In this document: piece by piece, positions 1 through 11,036 of the stretch
Numbering within the stretch: the stretch's first letter is position 1
Layout: the number at the start of each line of letters is the position of its first letter
Origin: Fasciolopsis buskii
Lineage: Eukaryota; Platyhelminthes; Trematoda; Plagiorchiida; Fasciolidae
Length of the DNA stretch: 64,000 nucleotides
Direction: 5' to 3'
Assembly (NCBI GenBank): GCA_008360955.1
Contig: LUCM01006287.1
Span: 62,001 to 126,000, forward strand
Made by a program: the position numbers and the translations under genes
The notes under the pieces: generated by a model
Database searches by the model: none
What the model was told of the DNA's origin: nothing
The model's input: only the letters and a program-made list of their open reading frames with translations

Positions 1-1287
1 ATCCGGAAAATCCAAAACAAACCTTTGACGACACGTCAAATTCAAATAAAATGCGATATACTTGACGTGTATATTACAGAATAGAAATGATCTAAATAGG
101 CGATACACGAAGTCTCATAAAGCAAGCGCACATCTAATCGAGACTGTTCGAACTCTCTGATTACGAAAGACAAGATGGTGGGAATTTCGAATAGTTGCGT
201 TAATTGCAAACAAAAGAACAAGGGGTCTTGTTTGCAAATGTTCAAAAATGTTGACCATTTGCTTTAAGAAATCAACCGTTTTTGTTTGATCGAATTAGGG
301 CTTCAAGAGACAAAATAGCATCCTCCAGTGGCGGCAGACCTTTTCGCTGATAGCTAAACACTTTCAAATGCATACAGGAAAACAACTTGCGAATTAATAA
401 TCCATTTCTTCCGGTTTGGTTCTCCGTTACAATGTTTGTTTTTCTTACATCGGACCACCCAAAATAGTAATTATGGCTTTTATTGCTTATCCGGTAATTG
501 TCTCGAAGTCATCATCGTTATTAGCGTTGTTGCTCTGATTACCGCAAGCACCTCCGGCTTGTTCGATGGGACATTGCTATCAAGACGGCATTGGATAAGT
601 GTTTTGGTTGAATAACTGAAGCTTGTTTCTGAGAATACAAACTACGGTGTTCCTTATCAAATCGGTATCACTTGCACATTCAGGCTGATTTTTCTTCCAC
701 ATTTTACCTAGACACCCGAGGTCGTACACATTAAACGACTTTTCCTCAAACCCGCACAACTTGTGACTAGATGGTGTCTGAGGGTAAGTTGTTTTCCCTT
801 AGTATCATCATAAAACATCAGAAATTCAGCTGAGAAAGGCAAATTGTGAACATGAATTTTGTTGACCCGCAAATACGTTTGTAACTAATCCAAGTCTGCT
901 AATTGCTTGAGGGATTTTTTCCTCAGAACTCCCAGGAGCTGTTTTCACTTCATTCTGCTAGCGTTGGCAAATAACGGCGACAGCATTTTTCTTTTATCTC
1001 ACCGCCTGTTTGTCCCAGTCCAGTATGACAGGATCTCGGAGATGACCGTGGTTGACGATTCCGAAACCTGATGACAACAACCACTATGTTGGTCTCGACA
1101 CACCGAAAGCGTCGCGAGTTTCATTCCATCAACTGTCTCCCTACAGGCTTCATCGAAGTTAGCTCACTTGAACTTCTTTTGCACGCTGTCATTCCTCCAA
1201 AGGTTGCTATGTGAGTGTGTTGACTAGTCGTCTACATCCAAACCGCTTTTGATATCAAATTGCCGGTATCATTTCCAACCAACTTAG
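1..1287. other. No supported gene; likely intron
   Basis: AT-rich sequence without a convincing exon or repeat. A short minus-strand open frame at 42-245 has no clear splice-site pair. The stretch ends in the acceptor used by the exon at 1288, so at least its right part is probably the last intron of that gene. Confidence 0.3.
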
Positions 1288-1442
1288 GCCGAAACATGTA
1301 CAGAATCGATCGGAAAGACGACGAACAGATACTGTCGACTGTCAAGCGGGAAACATTAGCTGATAGAAAAAGACAGGCAGAAATAACCAGACAATTAGCG
1401 TTAGTTGTGAAGCAATATATCCAACCCAGTCGGAATAGATGA
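1288..1442 (+). CDS. Probable 3'-terminal coding exon, unknown protein
   Basis: A pyrimidine-containing acceptor (AG at 1286-1287, preceded by TTTCCAACCAACTT) opens a 51-codon frame that runs to TGA at 1440-1442. The first two bases finish a split codon. The peptide is very hydrophilic and charged, with basic and acidic residues alternating (RIDRKDDEQILSTVKRETL, then DRKRQAEITRQL), which looks helical or coiled-coil, and it ends in QPSRNR. AATAAA lies about 290 bases downstream. No domain is recognised. A chance open frame is possible, but composition, acceptor and poly(A) signal agree. Confidence 0.45.
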
Positions 1443-1731
1443 TATTTTAATTTCAACAGAATCAACGAGCAGCTTCCCTGTTCTGAACACCAAAAGCTGC
1501 TATCATTGGCGAATTTCATTCTAGCTTAATCAGACTCATTGGATGTGGTAGTGAAAAAGGACAAAAATATCACAAACTATAACTGTTGTAGACAGTTGTT
1601 CGGTACTGTTTTAGAAAACGAGGTGGAAATATTAATGGCATTTTGGTTCACAGTTAGTGCGATCCTATAAAAATGATCTGTTGCAATGACATATTATTTC
1701 TAGCTATTGAACAGCTGAATTCAGTCAGTAG

Positions 1732-1737
1732 AATAAA
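1732..1737 (+). promoter_or_regulatory. Candidate poly(A) signal AATAAA
   Basis: Canonical hexamer about 290 bases after the stop of the exon ending at 1442; another AATAAA lies near 1782. This gives a plausible 3' UTR of 300-350 bases. Confidence 0.35.
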
Positions 1738-1908
1738 ATTGATCCAGTGGATGTCATCGACATAAACGCATAGCTTGACCGAAATAAAGTCGGTGAAAAT
1801 GAAATTCCCGGGAAACTAAACTGAATTCGGTTATCTGGTAGCGAGCGTAACACTTGTGACTGAATCAGCACCTGTTGCGGCAAAAAACCAACTGGTTAAG
1901 TTGCCAGT

Positions 1909-1910
<2 letters not shown>

Positions 1911-1941
<31 letters not shown>
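1911..1941. repeat. (GT)n microsatellite
   Basis: About 15 uninterrupted GT units (CA on the other strand). Shorter, broken GT or CA runs occur near 18410-18430, 17690 and 57360. Confidence 0.95.
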
Positions 1942-1946
<5 letters not shown>

Positions 1947-2480
1947 AGTCGACGGACTAGTCTGGGATTTACCAATCGGAGGATGGCAAATCACACCATG
2001 CATCTTCTCAAAAAGTCAACTGATCAATCGGCTTTAGTTGAAAATACTCAGCAGCAATTATCACATTGTCCGGAATGTTATTAAGTTAAAAAGTATGATT
2101 TCTAAGATGGTTGCTCTAGCAGCTCATAGTAGCCTACTGTTACTTTTGTGGGAAGAACAGCAAATGCACAGCAAAAAATTACGCTGAAACAGGAATGAAA
2201 TCGGGCAGAGAAAATTAAGTGCACTAGATCAACTTTGGTGACTTCAGTTGCAAAATGACTCTTTTTACCTGCTTTTGTTCCAATTGATGCTAGAAGAATG
2301 AAAGAATTTTGTACAAACGACAACTGAAAGTGCTTTGTAATTAGGTTAACCGGTGGAGAAGCAAGTGCATCATCGGCTTATTACAGTGCTGTGTGAGTTC
2401 TGACGCTGCCGATGAATACTGGGATTGAACAGGGCTCCAAGAATAAAAGCTTAATCGACTAAAGCGTTCTGGACATAAGG

Positions 2481-2700
2481 GTAGTGGATGATGAGTTGTC
2501 ATATCCATTATCCTAATCAAAGGTCAGCACAATTGCGGCGACATTGCGCTTGTCATTTCCATCTATCAACGGAGCAAAAGAACCTCTCGACGAGGGCAGT
2601 TAATAACGACGGGGCCAATTAACCAGCGAAGTGATCGACAACTTAGATTGATCGTTCGATTTCGGTTAATAAAAGAACTTTTGGTCCGCTGAACTTAGTT
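2481..2700 (+). repeat. Diverged dispersed repeat, copy 1
   Basis: This segment aligns by eye along its length with 39965-40190 on the same strand. Shared blocks include GAGTTGTCATA, CAGTTAATA, CCAATTAACC versus CAAATTAACC, and a TTAATnAANGAAC-like block. I estimate roughly two-thirds identity. It has no coding frame. It is probably an old interspersed-repeat fragment of unknown class. Confidence 0.55.
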
Positions 2701-5700
2701 TTTCTCACTAGAGTTAGTGGGAGCTGAAGATGGCGGCCCTAGAGATGCGATCGCTTGAGGATTTGCTGCCGAAGACGAGCAGAAGTCTTATTCCATTTTC
2801 TGCAATTCAAAACACTGGATATACAGGAGGTTGTTAAAAGCAAGGATTCAGATGAGCTTTACACGGCTTAAAGCCAAAACGTAAATCTTTTTCTTTGCGA
2901 TCTTTTGGTTGCTAACATAAATGATGCTTCGATAAGTTTCCAATTTCTAAACTCTTGGAGCCTACCGGACACGGAGTACAACTAAAGATAACGTTATTAC
3001 TCTTTCAACATAAAAGCTCTCCGATTGAAGATAGCATCAACCCATATTGATGACAAAATCATGTTCATTTGAGTGTTCAGTGATTTGACTGCCACGTTGA
3101 TCTGATCCTCGTATTTCTAGTTTCCAGGATCTTGCGAATTCTGGTCCCGCAGGCAGGTTTTAAAATGTTTTGTCCACAATTAGGATGAAATGGTTAAAAC
3201 AGCGTCTTCTCGAAGTTGATGAAATATTTCCATTCGAATTTCCAAACTTTGATTTTGAACTTCTAAGGAAGTGGCCATTATATGAATCCTAAACGGAGAT
3301 GCACATCATTGGCAACCCTTAATTTGGACTAATTATTAGGTTGTGTTGCAAACTTCTCTTCTAACCGCGAATTTCCGTTTCTTATAGTTCGGCAAAAGAA
3401 ACTAAAAATCGAATGACGTGTTCTTGCAATAACTTACAGTTTTAACAGGGTTTACGTTCACAAATAAGAAAAATTTGTCGTTAGTCTAATCCTTAGAGAT
3501 TATTGATCGTTCGACTTGGAAATTTAGACGATCTATCGATATGTTTTGCTTTAAAGCACTTCCAACGCCCACGGTTATTTGTTACGCTGTTTCCTACGGA
3601 GTTATTGCAGTCGCCTACCCGTAAGCGCAAGTAAAATAGGTTCAGTTCGTAGTTTTGTCAAAAATTACCAAAATTTGAGTAAACGGGCGCTCTTGACGAG
3701 GTCGCCTTGGATGGTAATGAGAAGCTTGCGAGCAAAATATCAATCTCTGCTATCCGAACACCAAGGAACCGAGTGACAACAACAATAGTTCGTGATGCAA
3801 TAAGCACCAGCTATTGAACCATTCAGAAATCAGTGACAAAACTCATTCTATTCATTATACGTAAGACTTAAACTTATGTTCGGGCTTAGAGTTTTATTTC
3901 AATTAAGAGTCGGTGTCGATAGTTTTGGAGAAACGATTGAGCCATTGCTCTATGGGATTCACAAAATATAACTTGTTACCGACTGAAATAATCAAACAAA
4001 AATATGATTAAAAGATACCTCATGCAATTACATCCTCAAGGATAGTTTAGATTTACGCGGCACTTAGCAAACCAACAAAAATCCCCAAACTCTCATGATT
4101 CCCTGAGTGATATTTTTACTTTCAGTAAAACGGTATGCTCATACTTCAAATCTGTTTTGTCTATCGAACGTATTTCTTAATCCAGAACAGCAAATTCATT
4201 CGAGGCAACTTCAATTCCAATTTGGGCTACGGTGCTGTGTTACCCCATTTTCGGTTTGTGACATAGATCAGCGATCTCTGGATTACTCCTTCATTCATAA
4301 TGCTTTATCGTGCATTGCTATATTGTCTGCTTTCGACAAAATATCTACGTTTATAACAGTCTAGAAGATCTGGTGTTAAATATATCCTAAACGGAATGTT
4401 CTTCATTCAGACGGTATTTAAAAGTAAGTCCATCTAACCAAATTAAATGGATTGACAGTGTCTATCTCTCAACATTTCCTATAAACCCTTCTATATAGGA
4501 TTTGAATTTCCCAGTCACAATTAGTTCTGTTAATTAGTTGCACATTGTCCTAGATATCAATCCAAGAGACATCTTACATTTTGTACTGCGTCAGTCAGCT
4601 GTGACTTTTATGTCACCAGTTAAAAAACTCAAGCATTTTCGAATACTACCGGCTAATGTTTCCAAATTCGTCTTTCCGTATCTGTGCCCTGTTATGGTAT
4701 TGTGAAACAAGAATTCCCGATTGCTTTCTGCAAAATGTCAACTAGAAAACCTTGTTTCATCGCTCTCTTTCGGTGCCCTTTTGATTTCACCGGTTCGTTA
4801 ACTTACTAGCCACCTCTCAACCGCAGGTCACAAGATTTGGCGCGATTTGAAGCATCCTTTACCTACCGACTTGACTGTTCTGACTAAATTACTCTATTTG
4901 AAAGTCAACCCTCTTCTTTCAGAATAAACAAACATAAAATCGCTCCACTGTCCCCTATGTCACCCGAACGCTGACGAATGAGGTCAAGAATCGAAAGGTA
5001 ATTCCCTTCTAAATATGGCTGAAGCTTTCCACGATCAATCTCTCACAACTTCAACACCTGTCCCCTACATTTGATTTGTTTTATGGCAAATTAGTCAGAA
5101 AATTTGATTCGAATGTAAGACTACTCCTTGCAAAAGTAGATCATGCATGTACAGTTAGAAATGTGTGATTCAAAGTTACGAATTTCTGGCAAAATCGACA
5201 ATAGCAAGAGAAATGAGTGAGGATTGATAAAACTGATTGGACTCTTAGGGGGTGCAATAAAATTTTTCTGCAAAATTCTCGAAATGCACGTGATGAGGGA
5301 AAGGTGCACAAGTTTGTAACCCAGACCGTTCAACCACTGGTCTAATAATTAAGCAGAGAAATGACCCGCACCATATTGCACAAATAGAAACTACATGTGT
5401 TGGACATCCTTCGCAGTGCTCTTCTATTAAACCGAGATGTAGACAGAAGAGGTCGCATGAAGTTTTAACTGACATAAAATCAAGTTACCAAAAGCAAGCG
5501 TACATTATTTACCCAAGAAGAATTCAAAATAATCTTTGCTAACACGTTGCCCAATGCCGTCATTTTGAGTTTACAGTGTATCCTGTACGGGCAGTTCTCG
5601 CAGTTATCTGTAGTGGGTACAATATTCGCATCCAGCTGAGGTCACCGACACGTAAGACGCGGAAGCCATTGCAAGTTATCGACATGCGACTGAACGAAAT

Positions 5701-6772
5701 CCACGCTACTCATTACGACCATATTTGAAATTGGAGAAACCACTACAAGGCCGCCGAAACACAGCGGCCCATTGGGTGTAACCGATAGCTCCTTTTGAGG
5801 AGCGCAGAATTCCGGAAGTTCTCCTTGAATTTAATCATTTGCATGCCGATAAAATCGCAATCAAAGCATTTCCGATCCTGAGTCTGATTTTACCGACAGG
5901 CAATATTGGGCCTTTTTAGCATTGATAAAAAATCCATCCGGATAGATGGGCAGCATGTTGAATACGCTCAGCGTTACTACCGGAACTGTATCGCAGCAGC
6001 ATTATTTCAGCGTTCAATTACAAAACTGTGCTTTTGATGTCATTTTTAATCTTCGAGTCACCTGAATGGAATGCATGATTTTAACTTACGCACGCCACAC
6101 AAAATAGGTTCTCTCATTCGCTTGGAAAAAGTTATTACGGTGATTTCTGGACTTAGCTGATACCGAATAACCTGAGCAGGAAACGTCTTTCAAATAGTTC
6201 CAGTCCTCATCAATTTTCTGTAAGCTTGCTAGCTTTGTTTTATCTAATTAATGTAGATGCTAGTCGCAACTTTAGAACCTCTGAAGAACACTTTTGAGGT
6301 AGCAGGGAAGCCAAGTATTCCTAGCATGGAAAATTTCCTCTCATTTCTTGGAGGCACTTTTGGCAAGCTGAAGGTCACCAGTTTAGCTTTGGATGATTAG
6401 CATCCAAGGAGATTTTCCATGTTAAATCAAATTAAAATTTTAAAATTTCTTAGTGAACCGAGAACTATCCTATTCAAAAAAGCAAAGCTCGCATGATCCA
6501 CTGGCCCACATTGGAAACCACGTTGAAGTTAGCAAGACGTCTTTGGTCTCCAGATGGATAATCTCTGTTGCTTTCGAGAATGGTAAGAAGCCAAATTTCA
6601 GTTTAGTTGTACTTGATCAAAAAACGACTGACCAGTCATTTTTATTTGATGTTTATTCTGCGGGACAAAGTGAAGTCCTTTTATCTGTCCTCCTTATTCT
6701 GGGGCAAAGTCCACGAACGAATGTGACTCGTGAATGTGCCATCTGCATTTACGTATTTGAAGTGGTACTTAC
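2701..6772. other. No supported gene
   Basis: Four kilobases with only short open frames, for example 6453-6851 on the plus strand, which lies antisense to the spliced exon at 6773-6871 and is probably its shadow. I see no repeat, RNA gene or transposon protein. Confidence 0.4.
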
Positions 6773-6871
6773 TGTTCAACAGAATCTGCTTGTATCCACC
6801 CTTCAATTTCTTCTCTTCATCCTCGTCCGAAACAGGGAAAGTAAACAGTGAGCAAGTGAACAAGGCTGTAC
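6773..6871 (-). CDS. Internal coding exon, unknown protein
   Basis: On the minus strand a strong acceptor (TATTTTCTTACACAG) and a consensus donor (GTAAGTACC) bound a 99-base exon with 32 full codons. It starts with two bases of a split codon and ends with one. The peptide begins hydrophobic (TALFTCSLFTFPVS) and then has an acidic-basic patch (DEDEEKKLKGGYKQILLN). No family is recognised. It may share a gene with the larger exon at 7249-7571, but the phases do not join directly (that exon ends in phase 2), so a missing exon or another splice choice would be needed. Confidence 0.5.
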
Positions 6872-7248
6872 CTGTGTAAGAAAATAACAGTTCATCGCAA
6901 TCAGAATCCCTGTTTCCTGAACCTTGATAGTTTTACACATCACATTTGAAATTGGTCCTATGGTGTACAGTGCTCCCACGTTGTCATTCAAAGCTTACAT
7001 TTGTCCTGTTTGTAAAAAGTAGCCATATCTTAACTGCAGTCTCTACGTTGTGCTTCTGTGGGGTAGAGTGAGAGGCTTTACGAAGGCATGCTTTTGTAGG
7101 AGAACTGCATTCACTCATCCTCCGGTTCCGCATACCGGCTCTTGACGATGCCGAAATTCATAGTTTGGTGGTCATTTAGACTCGAAAACGGCCGAAAGTT
7201 GCGTTTATTTCACTAGAACTACGTTCACAATTATTAAAATCCGTTTAC

Positions 7249-7571
7249 GGGATCGTTGGCCAAGCTAATAAAGAAACAACCTCCGATTCGTTTAACATCA
7301 CTTCCGGTATAGCCAAGTGTTTACTCTGCCTCCGTGTTTGTGACAGAAGTGTAATTAATCCAGTTTTTTTTAATATTAAAGATTTTGGTGTTTTAACACT
7401 AGTCAGTAAGCCAGTTACTGTACAGGATATGGCTCCAGAATAGTTATTGATGGGTTTGTATAGAACAGAGATTAACTGAGAGCGAATTCCGGTATATCTT
7501 GTCCCCAAAGTATATTCGACTATACGGATGTCGTTGTCAACTGCTGACCGTTCATGCACACATCTGCGTTC
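7249..7571 (-). CDS. Long internal coding exon, unknown protein
   Basis: A minus-strand acceptor (GGGTTTTGCTCGTGTGTAG) opens a frame of 107 codons plus two bases, closed by donor GTAAACGG. The alternative without splicing is a stop two codons later. The peptide is serine, threonine and isoleucine rich with regular beta-like alternation (IVEYTLGTRYTGIRSQLISV, then SGAISCTVTGLL). That suggests an extracellular beta-sandwich, but no domain is identified. It sits 5' of the exon at 6773-6871 on the same strand. Confidence 0.42.
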
Positions 7572-8836
7572 CTACACACGAGCAAAACCCGGTTCTCGCA
7601 GAAGGGAAGATAAAAACTATAGCCTAGAACAAATTTCACCTTCCGAATTTTCATACTCGCTTCTGAGCACAATTTTTGACGGTCGACCGGATGATCAATT
7701 TTCAACCTTTACGGGAATTTTGGTTCATTGTTGTGCAGAAAGGGCAGAATGTGGTCAGCATCAATGAAGATTTGTTTGCAGGGTACAAAATCAGCAACAA
7801 GTCCAAATCTAACGAATGAAGTCATATTTTTCACCAATAGGTTTTGATTCATTGGAGTACAACTGGGCCTTTACCTCTTGTCTCTCCTCACTTGAACACT
7901 GACATGTTTGAAGTCTTATGATCCTTGGTATGCCCTGGTGTTATCAATGCAGATTGTGATGATGGGTTTCCAACCTGAACTTTAGTCTTAGCAACCGCAG
8001 GGCTTTAAAACCAACCAGGTCGAGTTACAAGATAACTATCCACAAACGTTGCTGCAATAATCATTGTGGTTACCAAACAACCGCAGATTCATCCGTGTAC
8101 TGAGCGTAGACGTTCACACAAATCATGGATGAGTTTTAGCAAAACTACCGGTCTTATGTAGGCCTGGATTTGTTTCGCATCTCACAGCCATCCACCTTCG
8201 CCAATAAAGCCAATCGAAAGTTAGACTATCGAAATCTCTGTTCCAGTATTCTATGCTCACAGCACCAACAGGTGGCTGGTTAGGACGACAGAGCTTGCAA
8301 TTTTTATATTTGATTTTTGTATGATTTTCTTCGCGTTTATGATCTTCACGCGCTGGTTCAACAAATGTACACGTGGTTAATTTTTCTCTTCAATTATTTT
8401 CAAGTCCCTACTGTGAACCTACGAGGGGACAGAACGACTGAGTCCTGGATGGAAGGTCTATCGAACGCGTTTTTTCTTTTATGAGTTAGGAAGAATGAAG
8501 TGAAGACTCCATCGCAGTACGACCGACACTTGGGAGTAGTTAACCAAATAGCCTCTCTGAAGAGCGTGTGTTAAGTTCTGAATACTTTTTGCCAGTTTAA
8601 AATAACAGTGTTTGGCAGCTCAGGCTGGTAGCTTTTTAATCTTCATGCTGGCACAATTGCGTTTAGATGTAAAACTCTTCTGAAAGTTTCCTAGTAATCC
8701 CTGTGATCAGCGACCAGAACCCTCCCCCCAAGATATCCGTGGTACTCTGGCACGTGCCCGGATAATTCAGTAATCGGCTATCTGGACTCAAGATCTCCGA
8801 AAGCATACTGTAATGAAAGCCCCGAGAGATGAATCC

Positions 8837-9112
8837 TCAGTCAGCCGCATGATGATCGTTGTCGACAATCGGGCGAAGGCTATAAATTTCATTCGGTTTC
8901 AAGCTATTAATGTTTATTATAGTAAGACTGAAGGATTTGTTATAGTGCACAGTAATACAGTGGTCAGAACCACGAATTAAGATTTCCTTGTGAAAGCCTG
9001 CGGATTTCACCGCCAAGTTGTAACTGATGAAGCAAATGACCTGTTGGTTGTAGATGCAATTTTCCCCGGCACCAAATCGAACAAGGAGGTTAGCTGCTTT
9101 AGGTCCCACCAT
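8837..9112 (-). CDS. Candidate exon, possible fibronectin-III-like segment
   Basis: A 91-codon minus-strand open frame. Its end (SLTIININSLKPNEIYSLRP) resembles strand F of a fibronectin type III domain, where an L..LKP...Y pattern is usual; this is resemblance only. Splice borders are not clear: an AAAG/CAG acceptor near 9100 is possible and no good donor is seen before the stop. It could be an upstream exon of the gene at 6.8-7.6 kb. Confidence 0.25.
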   Translation of the reverse strand: MVGPKAANLLVRFGAGENCIYNQQVICFISYNLAVKSAGFHKEILIRGSDHCITVHYNKSFSLTIININSLKPNEIYSLRPIVDNDHHAAD

Positions 9113-10893
9113 TTACTTACCGCATCACCACCAGTGTTTGCTAAATTCGGTCTTTAACTGGGCAAGTAAAAATGAATTTATTTCTCAAAACAATCTCTTT
9201 TACTATAGTAGCGACCAGTATAGCTTTTGATTTTCAAAAATTTCATTCACTTAATGCGCTAGCTGTACACTACAGCCGCTCAGAGTCAGCTTCCAGCCAT
9301 AACCACCCTAAATGTGCTGTTAACTCCAATTATCAATGCAATATTCCACCTGCATTTGGTTCAACTGATACATCCACAAAAAGCTGCCCATTCGGCAGTA
9401 TCTCTGGGTGATTTAGCAGAACGTTTACTCATAGCCATATCTGGTCTTGACAGGAGTTTTGTAAAAAAAAATGATGCAATTTCTTTTAAGTTTTCTAGCC
9501 CATGTCAGTGCAACCTAGATGCTGCGCAGCTACCCACAGACTCGATCTAGAAGAACCAAAATAGTGGGCTGAGGTGAAGTTCGATTATTTGATAAATCAC
9601 AGGCGAAGAATCATCGTTTTGCAATTAACTATGCAGCATCTGTTTCTACGGAGTACTCTTCAGTTCATGTTTGTATATACCCCAAAGAATTGGAAATCCT
9701 TCCTCTTAGAAGTGGCTTTTTGAGTGTAAACTGAAATGCAGTTGCACTGTTATCATTCATATGATTAAGAAGCTTACAACAGTTTCTGATTTCATTGGCC
9801 ACCACTCTTGATGAGTGGCTTTGGTTCACTTACTTCCATTTGTACAGATCTTCTAAGAAAACTGATACCCTGACCTTGAGACTTGATGTACAGCTGGAGA
9901 TAAAATCTTCTGCCATGTCATCCAATCATTCACCACCGAGGTAATTGGTGGTGACCGAATTTTAATCTTTTTTGAAATTGATTTTTACGACCAATTCAAC
10001 ATTAATTCTGAAAACAAATAATTTGAATTGGTACTACTCCAGGCGGTAGGTGGGCAGTCACTCAGAAATACCTAAATAGAAATATTTGTTAAACTGCGAG
10101 CACAAATTGTCGAATATTCCCGAAGTAGAGAATATCTGAATTTGGTGGACCTGAACCCCGGTTGTATGAGTTCCTATATTTTGTCGGTAAAATATGTACA
10201 CCAGAATTACCAACAGTGTGATTTAAACAGACCATCACATTTATCTTCATACTCCATTTTCGCCCAAAGTACATGACTATCTTTGTGCTTTCCGTGTAGT
10301 TACAGTCTACTCTGGAGGCGCCAACCGACGGGGTTTTTCTCACACACATACAACCTCAATAAAGTTTTCATTGAATTAGATCCTGAAAGTTGTGGCGACA
10401 TTTTCGTCCCAGATAAGTGCATCCAAAGGATAGCCGTTAATTGGAATTTGCTCTGGTGACAACAAAAAAACGTTTTGTTTAATGCCTCGTTGAAGGTAAA
10501 CTTGGATACAGCGTTTGTTGTGTCCCATAATCCTGTGAATTAGTCACTCTCAATAAGGACTTAAGAAACTCCACCTTGCATGCACACGTTCTTGATAAAT
10601 GTTACTTCATTTAATCTGCACCAGCCGTTTTTCAGCTTTCACCACTCCACATATGTACCCACCAACTGACCCGGAATATCGCATCAAAATGAACGAGAAA
10701 ACAACATCGAAATACGCATCCAGTCTTATTAACAAAACAATCTTACTGGCGAACGAAACCGCACTCGACATGTAGTTCTTTGGGTGCCGAGGAGAGAATC
10801 AACTTTAGTTGAACTGTCCACTTAGCCGGAACGCTGGTAGCTCCAATATTAAGGCCAATAATTTCGTTTTGTATTTCGCATCCTCCGGGATAG
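9113..10893. other. No supported gene
   Basis: Only short overlapping open frames (9172-9550 plus, 10089-10349 minus) without paired splice sites. Nothing else stands out. Confidence 0.35.
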
Positions 10894-11036
10894 TTCCAGT
10901 TATTTTGCTACAACATGACCTCATCGGCTCCTTGGTGTTGGTCACCATCTGGATTGCGGTTGTTTTTGTTGTCACTCAGAGATCAATGGAATGTGAACGG
11001 AAGGCTAACCCCTGTGAGTGCCAGGAATTATTTTGA
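10894..11036 (+). CDS. Membrane-helix-bearing exon, possibly terminal
   Basis: After an acceptor at 10892-10893 (pyrimidine-rich TTTCGCATCCTCCGGGATAG) a frame of 46 codons runs to TGA at 11034-11036. It contains a clear transmembrane segment (LIGSLVLVTIWIAVVFVVT) followed by a short basic, cysteine-containing tail (ECERKANPCECQELF). An excellent donor (CCCT|GTGAGTGCC) at 11014 could end the exon earlier, leaving the helix intact. A second frame is also open over part of this stretch, but it lacks a membrane helix. Family unknown; the topology suggests a single-pass protein or the last helix of a multi-pass one. Confidence 0.4.

Noticed and set aside
6453..6851. 132-codon plus-strand open frame
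   Set aside because: It overlaps, antisense, the minus-strand exon 6773-6871, which has far better splice borders; the start and stop lack gene context.
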